Made by a program: the position numbers and the translations under genes
Shown here: piece after piece, positions 5,180-9,169 of the stretch
Layout: the number at the start of each line of letters is the position of its first letter
Numbering within the stretch: position 1 is the first letter of the stretch
Notes under the pieces: model-generated
Database searches by the model: none
Seen by the model: the letters and a program-made list of their open reading frames with translations, nothing else
Told to the model about the DNA's origin: nothing
Assembly (NCBI GenBank): GCA_030605305.1
Contig: JAUWIO010000019.1
Span: 1-9,169, forward strand
Length of the DNA: 9,169 bases
Origin: Actinomycetes bacterium
Lineage (GTDB): Bacteria > Actinomycetota > Aquicultoria > CAJVYJ01 > JAUVQD01
Direction of reading: 5' to 3'

Positions 5180-6631
5180 TTATTCTTTGCCGGTCTGGGC
5201 TTCCTTCATCGTGTCGACGACATTCTCAAGCGAACTATCGCCATCGGCCGTATCCGGCTGCTTTTCTTCGACTTCTCCGGAGAGCGTCTCATCTTCAGCT
5301 GCCTCGTTCATCTTGAGAGCCTCGTCTATAGCTTGACTGGTCTTGGCGTCAAGCTCGTCTCTGTCCTCATCGGCGATCTCAGCGCTGTCTCCCGATTCCA
5401 GGACGACTTCCGGCGCCGCTTCGGCCTTTGTGTCAGCCTTCGTCTCGGCTTTCGTCGGCTCTTCGGCGACACTGTCATCCACTGACTCTTCCAGCTCTTC
5501 ATCATCGACCTCGTCCGCCGGAGTTACCCGCTGCGCCTGGCGAATGCTGAGGCTGACGCGTCGCCGGTCAGTGTCTATGTCGACGATCTTGGCTTTGACT
5601 GTCTCGTTTACTGTTAGCTTCTCTTCAGGTTTCTCGACATGCTCGTCGGCTATCTCCGAGATATGCACTAGACCCTCTACGCCCTCAGTGATCTCCACGA
5701 AGGCACCGAAGGAAACCAGTTTGCTCACTCGGCCCTCAACGATATCGCTAACACTGAATTCTTTGACACGATCTTTCCACGGATCGTCCTGGCATTGCTT
5801 TAAGCCGAGCGAGATACGTCCGCGATCATGGTCGACATCCAGCACCTGGACCGTGACTTCCGCGTTGATCTCCAGTACTTCAGATGGATGGTCGACGTGC
5901 GTCCAAGACATCTCGGAGATATGGATGAGACCGTCGATGCCGCCGAGGTCAACGAAGGCCCCGAAGTCGACGATACTCGAAACCGTACCGGTAAGTCGCT
6001 TGTCTTTCTTAAGGCCCGACATGACTTTTTCGCGCTCTTGTTTGCGGGCATCGTCAATAACGGAGCGTCGTGAAACGACGACATTATTGCGGTTGCGGTC
6101 CATTTCGATGACTTTGCATTCCAAGTCTTGGCCGACGAACTGATGGAGGTCCCGGACTCGCCGGACGTCTACCAATGAAGCCGGCAGGAACCCTCGCAAT
6201 CCGATATCCAGGATCAGGCCACCCTTGACTACCTCGATGACGCGACCGGAGATGGTCTCCTCGCTCTTACTAAGCTCCTCGATGCGGATCCAGGATTTCT
6301 CGTACTCGGCACGCTTCTTGGACAGGATCAAGCGTCCGTCTTTATCTTCTTTCTGGAGAACTAGCGCTTCGATCTCTTCGCCGATACCCACTACTTCATT
6401 TGGATCGACGTCCTTACGGATCGATAATTCCCGGATGGGAATCACGCCTTCTGATTTGTAACCTATATCGACAAGGATCTCATCTCTGTCGATCTTGACG
6501 ACGCACCCATTAACGAGATCGCCGTCGTCAAATACCTTGATGGTTTGGTCGTAATCAGGAACTAAATTTCCCTCGGCGTCCCTGACGTAACCTTCTTCTG
6601 TGAAGTCATCTGTCTGCTCGACGTTTGGCAT
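5180..6631 (-). CDS. rpsA: 30S ribosomal protein S1, four-domain form with acidic tail
   Basis: This mRNA-binding ribosomal protein helps dock and unfold mRNA on the 30S subunit. The 483-residue product has four S1 (OB-fold) domains at about residues 36-106, 124-189, 212-278 and 297-364. Domains 3 and 4 carry textbook signatures ([41 protein letters not shown]). The first two are more diverged, as is usual for the ribosome-binding end. The last ~120 residues form an acidic, alanine-rich, probably disordered tail with three TKAE/TKAD repeats. ATG 6631 is preceded by AGGGGG (6639-6644 on the minus strand) at about 7 nt. Four domains rather than the six of E. coli fit Actinomycetota, although several other phyla share this form. 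cpsB follows by 15 bp. A partial duplicate of this gene lies at 4101-4280. Confidence 0.95.
   Translation of the reverse strand: MPNVEQTDDFTEEGYVRDAEGNLVPDYDQTIKVFDDGDLVNGCVVKIDRDEILVDIGYKSEGVIPIRELSIRKDVDPNEVVGIGEEIEALVLQKEDKDGRLILSKKRAEYEKSWIRIEELSKSEETISGRVIEVVKGGLILDIGLRGFLPASLVDVRRVRDLHQFVGQDLECKVIEMDRNRNNVVVSRRSVIDDARKQEREKVMSGLKKDKRLTGTVSSIVDFGAFVDLGGIDGLIHISEMSWTHVDHPSEVLEINAEVTVQVLDVDHDRGRISLGLKQCQDDPWKDRVKEFSVSDIVEGRVSKLVSFGAFVEITEGVEGLVHISEIADEHVEKPEEKLTVNETVKAKIVDIDTDRRRVSLSIRQAQRVTPADEVDDEELEESVDDSVAEEPTKAETKADTKAEAAPEVVLESGDSAEIADEDRDELDAKTSQAIDEALKMNEAAEDETLSGEVEEKQPDTADGDSSLENVVDTMKEAQTGKE
5420..5455 (-). repeat. Three 12-bp tandem units in the rpsA acidic tail
   Basis: Residues 393-404 of RpsA read TKAETKADTKAE, three imperfect 12-bp units in the DNA. 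This short coding repeat can expand or contract without breaking the frame. It lies inside the segment that is missing from the rpsA duplicate at 4101-4280. Confidence 0.75.
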
Positions 6632-6752
6632 CTGTCGGCCCCCTATAAAATAAAATTAGCTCATCCTGGCTCCCGACAAAAACCCAGCCTACACACTATC
6701 TCTTAATCCTGAGTGAGTGCTATCGGGCCGCTCTGCGGACGAACCGTGCTGA

Positions 6753-6782
6753 AGTATACACGAAAACCGCAGATAACAACAA
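6753..6782 (-). promoter_or_regulatory. Candidate sigma-70-type promoter for rpsA
   Basis: On the minus strand, TATACT (6753-6758) is a one-mismatch -10 box. Upstream there is TTGTTG (6777-6782) at 18-bp spacing, or TTGTTA (6774-6779) at 15 bp, as a weak -35. Transcription would start near 6746, giving a leader of about 115 nt before the rpsA ATG. That leader contains a small hairpin-capable CCGC-nnn-GCGG (6728-6738). Confidence 0.5.
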
Positions 6783-6832
6783 GCCCGGGGGAAGTTTTTC
6801 CAGATAGACGGGGTGTTGCTTGGCGTTAACAC

Positions 6833-6861
6833 TTGACCCAGTGATTGCAGCCCCGTATGCT
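6833..6861 (+). promoter_or_regulatory. Candidate sigma-70-type promoter for the S8 protease
   Basis: TTGACC (6833-6838) is a five-of-six match to the -35 consensus. It is followed after exactly 17 bp by TATGCT (6856-6861), a four-of-six match to the -10. Transcription would start near 6868, leaving a ~50-nt leader with a strong Shine-Dalgarno, GGGAGGAG (6905-6912), before ATG 6918. It is divergent from and does not overlap the rpsA promoter candidate. Confidence 0.6.
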
Positions 6862-6917
6862 CGGGAATGTACTAATCAACATATAAGTGATGGGTAATTA
6901 AGTCGGGAGGAGTCAAA

Positions 6918-8090
6918 ATGAGAGTATATAAGAGACTGGCGATGGCACTGGGTGTGTTCGCGTGTCTGGGTCTGTTTGCTGCGACTTTGACTGCCGCTCC
7001 GGGACCGCAACGGGTCATTGTCGTTTTTGACGATGCCGTGAACGCGCCTGCCGGAGACGTGCTGGTCGACAAGGTCGGGGGAGTTGTCGTAAAGGACCTC
7101 GATCTGATTAATGGAAAAACTGTTCTTTTGCCTGATAGGGCCGCGTCCGGGCGTCTTGGGCGCCTGGCCGGCGTGGTTTCGGTCGAGCCGGACAAAAGAG
7201 TCAGTATTTCGAAGCGCGGCGGTAACGGCGGCGGCAAGAAGCCCCCACCGGAGCCGGCGCCCGGCGAGACATTGCCTTGGGGTGTCGACAGGATAGATTC
7301 TGAGCTGGCATGGAGCACGGCGGCCGGTGCGGCTGTTAGAGTTGCCGTTATCGATACCGGTATCGATTTGAGCCACCCTGATCTAAGCGCCAACATCAAA
7401 GGCGGCTATAACGCGATCAATCCGAGCAAGTCGGCCAAAGACGATAATGGCCACGGTACGCATGTGGCCGGGACGATAGCCGCCATAGACAACGATATCG
7501 GGGTCATCGGCGTCGCTCCGCAGGCAGATCTGTACGCGGTCAAGGTGCTTGACCGGCGCGGTTCCGGCTGGGTCTCGGATATCATCGAGGGTCTCGATTG
7601 GGCGGTTGCAAATGACATCGCCGTCGTCAATATGAGCCTCGGCCTCTCGTCCAATGTTTCCGCTCTGGCGGTTGCTGTGGCCCGTGCTGATGCCGCCGGG
7701 ATCGTGATGGTGGCCGCTGCCGGCAATGATTACGGCGGACCTGTCGGCTATCCGGCCGCCTATCCGCAAGTGATTGCGGTCTCGGCCGTGGATGCAGCAG
7801 ATGGTCTGGCTTCTTTCTCTAGCATCGGACCGCAGGTCGATCTAGCGGCGCCCGGCGTGGCCATACGCTCCACATATAAAGGCGGCGGATATCGCGATCT
7901 TAACGGGACGAGCATGGCCTCTCCGCCCGTAGCCGGCACGGCGGCCCTGGTCTTGAGTGCCCGCGGTCCATTGATGCCGGCCCAGGTGAAGATCTGGCTG
8001 ACTTCGACCGCCGACCCGCTCGCCGGGCTAACTGCGGTCGAGCAGGGATCCGGCTTGGTCGATGCGGACGAAGCGGTTCTGGCTCCTTAA
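6918..8090 (+). CDS. Secreted subtilisin-like serine protease (peptidase family S8)
   Basis: This is an extracellular endopeptidase of the subtilisin type, 390 residues long. Residues 1-26 form a signal peptide (MRVYKR, then a hydrophobic core, with a likely cut after LTA). Residues about 31-96 resemble an inhibitor I9-type propeptide (QRVIVVFDDAV to VVSVEPDKRV) that would act as chaperone and inhibitor until processed. A Gly/Lys/Pro-rich linker (100-116) follows, then the catalytic domain. The full triad is present: Asp146 in VIDTGID, His179 in NGHGTHVAG and Ser332 in GTSMASP, with oxyanion Asn270 in AAAGN. The protein ends shortly after the catalytic fold, with no cell-wall anchor or extra domain, so it is probably released. 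It has its own promoter and Shine-Dalgarno, and looks like a single-gene unit placed between rpsA and coaE. The substrate is unknown; nutritional proteolysis is the default guess. Confidence 0.95.
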   Translation: MRVYKRLAMALGVFACLGLFAATLTAAPGPQRVIVVFDDAVNAPAGDVLVDKVGGVVVKDLDLINGKTVLLPDRAASGRLGRLAGVVSVEPDKRVSISKRGGNGGGKKPPPEPAPGETLPWGVDRIDSELAWSTAAGAAVRVAVIDTGIDLSHPDLSANIKGGYNAINPSKSAKDDNGHGTHVAGTIAAIDNDIGVIGVAPQADLYAVKVLDRRGSGWVSDIIEGLDWAVANDIAVVNMSLGLSSNVSALAVAVARADAAGIVMVAAAGNDYGGPVGYPAAYPQVIAVSAVDAADGLASFSSIGPQVDLAAPGVAIRSTYKGGGYRDLNGTSMASPPVAGTAALVLSARGPLMPAQVKIWLTSTADPLAGLTAVEQGSGLVDADEAVLAP

Positions 8091-8095
8091 GGCAG

Positions 8096-8108
8096 GCGGT
8101 CGAACCGC
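8096..8108 (+). repeat. Small hairpin-forming inverted repeat after the protease gene
   Basis: GCGGT-CGA-ACCGC begins five bases after the protease stop and can form a 5-bp stem with a 3-nt loop. No clear U-run follows, so termination here would be weak. A second, imperfect pairing of GCGCC (8128-8132) with GGCGC (8148-8152) lies before coaE. The rest of the 84-bp gap to coaE shows no convincing promoter. Confidence 0.4.
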
Positions 8109-8174
8109 TCATATAGATCTTCCGGGGCGCCTCTGTTGTAAGATAGGGGCGCTCCTTTCTGAGAAAGAGAAGTT

Positions 8175-8789
8175 ATGCTGACAGTTGGTCTGACAGGTGG
8201 CATCGCCAGCGGTAAGACGACAGTCTCCCGAATACTCGAAGAAAAAGGCGCGGTCGTTGCCGACGCTGATGTGCTTGCTCATGAGTTAATGGACGGCGAC
8301 CAGTCCTTGCGGGCACAAGTGGCCGCCGAATTCGGAGACCCGGCTGTCGTGGATGGCCGGATCGATCGAAAACACTTGGGCGAACTCGTCTTTAGCGATC
8401 CCGAGCGCCTCGCGGCTCTTAATCGGCTTGTCCACCCGCTCGTCATCGAGCGCGTCGAGAGGATCCTTGAGGGCTGGCGGGCACAAGACACGGCGCCCTT
8501 TGGCGTCGTGCAGGTCCCGCTGTTGATCGAGGCCGGGATGGCGGAGATATTCGACAAGATAGTCGTCATCGTCTCCAGCCCGGAGCAGCAGGTGAAACGG
8601 TTGCTGGAAGCAGGTTTGACAGAGGATGAAGCGCTTTCGCGCCTCAGCTCACAGCTCCAAGACTGGGAGCGGCTGCCCTTTGCTGATTTGACACTGATAA
8701 ACAAAGGGAATCTAAAGGTGCTCGCAAGTGAGAGTGATCGCCTGTTCCGGCGATTGGAAGAGATGGCGACAGAGGACGGCGGCAACTGA
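8175..8789 (+). CDS. coaE: Dephospho-CoA kinase
   Basis: This enzyme catalyses the last step of coenzyme A synthesis, ATP-dependent phosphorylation of the 3'-hydroxyl of dephospho-CoA in the cytoplasm. The 204-residue length is normal. The Walker A loop is GGIASGKT (8-15) at the very N terminus, as always in this family. VADADVLAHELM carries the conserved acidic substrate-site residues, followed by the HP pair in NRLVHPLVIERV and by VPLLIEAGM in the CoA-binding region. ATG 8175 puts the P-loop eight residues in, as in homologues; the upstream GAGAAG is only a modest ribosome binding site. The stop overlaps the proposed start of the transglycosylase, so the two genes probably form an operon. 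In many Actinomycetota coaE lies directly downstream of rpsA in the same direction; here a protease gene and opposite orientation separate them. Confidence 0.96.
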   Translation: MLTVGLTGGIASGKTTVSRILEEKGAVVADADVLAHELMDGDQSLRAQVAAEFGDPAVVDGRIDRKHLGELVFSDPERLAALNRLVHPLVIERVERILEGWRAQDTAPFGVVQVPLLIEAGMAEIFDKIVVIVSSPEQQVKRLLEAGLTEDEALSRLSSQLQDWERLPFADLTLINKGNLKVLASESDRLFRRLEEMATEDGGN

Positions 8790-9169
8790 AAAGGCGCGTA
8801 CGAACAATAGCGATCACAGCAGCCCTCGTCATGACAGTGGCGGGGGTCTTTGGTTTGGCCCGGCAGCACTATCCCCTTAGGTATAGTCGGACGTTGCTGG
8901 CCGAAGCGAGGACGCACGGGCTTGAGCCGGGGCTGTTGGCCGGCATGGTCTATGTGGAGAGCAAGTTCGAGCCGCATTCCGAATCGGCGGCGGGGGCGGT
9001 CGGGCTGATGCAGCTGATGCCAAAGACGGCGGGCTGGGCGGCAACACAGATGGGGCGGAGCGGGTTAGCGGAGCGCTTGACTGAGCCGGCTTCCAACATT
9101 GCCATCGGCGCCTGGTATTATCGGTATTTGCTTGATAAATATGATGATGAGCGGTTGGCTTTGGCCGCA
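8786..9169 (+). CDS. Membrane-anchored lytic transglycosylase (3' partial)
   Basis: This is a peptidoglycan-cleaving enzyme of the Slt/GH23 lysozyme-like fold, cut by the window end after 128 codons. Frame +2 reads KRRVRTIAITAALVMTVAG, a basic start and signal-anchor helix, then the catalytic domain. VYVESKFEPHSES contains the catalytic glutamate (ES motif), AVGLMQLMPKTAGWA is the GLMQLMP signature, and NIAIGAWYYRYLLDKY is the conserved later helix. The expected AYNAG motif would follow just beyond the edge. No ATG, GTG or TTG lies in frame before the anchor. The best start is CTG 8786, which overlaps the coaE stop (CTGA), has AGAGGA (8771-8776) at 9-nt spacing, and gives the homologue-like MKRRV N terminus. 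ATG 8831 would cut the anchor helix in half. The coaE-slt order is common in Gram-positive and related lineages. Confidence 0.9.
   Translation, partial: MKRRVRTIAITAALVMTVAGVFGLARQHYPLRYSRTLLAEARTHGLEPGLLAGMVYVESKFEPHSESAAGAVGLMQLMPKTAGWAATQMGRSGLAERLTEPASNIAIGAWYYRYLLDKYDDERLALAA

Noticed and set aside
5343..6143. 266-codon plus-strand ORF
   Set aside because: It is entirely antisense to rpsA and rich in Ser/Thr, as expected from the reverse complement of acidic and S1-domain codons. A similar antisense reading appears over the rpsA fragment.
6872..7399. Minus-strand ORFs of 166-175 codons over the protease start
   Set aside because: They are antisense to the signal peptide, propeptide and Asp motif of a clear S8 protease, with no homology seen.
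8279..8977. 232-codon minus-strand ORF over coaE and the transglycosylase
   Set aside because: Both plus-strand genes have strong family motifs across this span. The antisense frame is a by-product of GC-rich codon use and shows no recognisable domain.

Overview
The window reads as bacterial chromosome of moderately high GC with tightly packed operons. The gene set points to a deep-branching member of the Actinomycetota: a four-S1-domain RpsA with an acidic tail, coaE followed at once by a membrane-anchored lytic transglycosylase, and a single-RCK TrkA paired with TrkH. This placement is an inference with modest confidence, because no rRNA or other marker is present.

Positions 1-2904 form a plus-strand potassium-uptake operon. 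It holds trkA (5' end cut by the window edge), a 44-codon membrane mini-ORF with a TTG start, trkH, and a secreted, membrane-tethered protein with an OB-like core. The genes overlap or nearly touch, so translation is probably coupled. A 10-bp perfect inverted repeat lies inside the mini-ORF.

Positions 2905-5164 look like the remnant of a surface-polysaccharide locus. A complete nucleotide-sugar epimerase of the CDP-paratose 2-epimerase type (plus strand) faces a complete CpsB/YwqE-type PHP phosphatase (minus strand). Between them is a 350-bp scar. Its first part (4101-4280) is a diverged, internally deleted copy of part of rpsA. It is fused directly to about 46 codons of a polyprenyl-phosphate sugar transferase (4281-4418). 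Neither part can be functional, so the segment records a duplication or recombination event together with loss of polysaccharide genes.

Positions 5180-6631 (minus strand) hold rpsA, with cpsB 15 bp downstream in the same direction. A 286-bp divergent intergenic region carries plausible promoters for rpsA and for a secreted subtilisin-family protease (6918-8090, plus). After a short gap come coaE (8175-8789) and the start of a lytic transglycosylase, which overlaps the coaE stop and runs off the window.

The most unusual parts are the rpsA/sugar-transferase scar, the mini-ORF with its inverted repeat in the trk operon, and the apparent CTG start of the transglycosylase. I see no CRISPR array, tRNA, rRNA, transposase or prophage gene.
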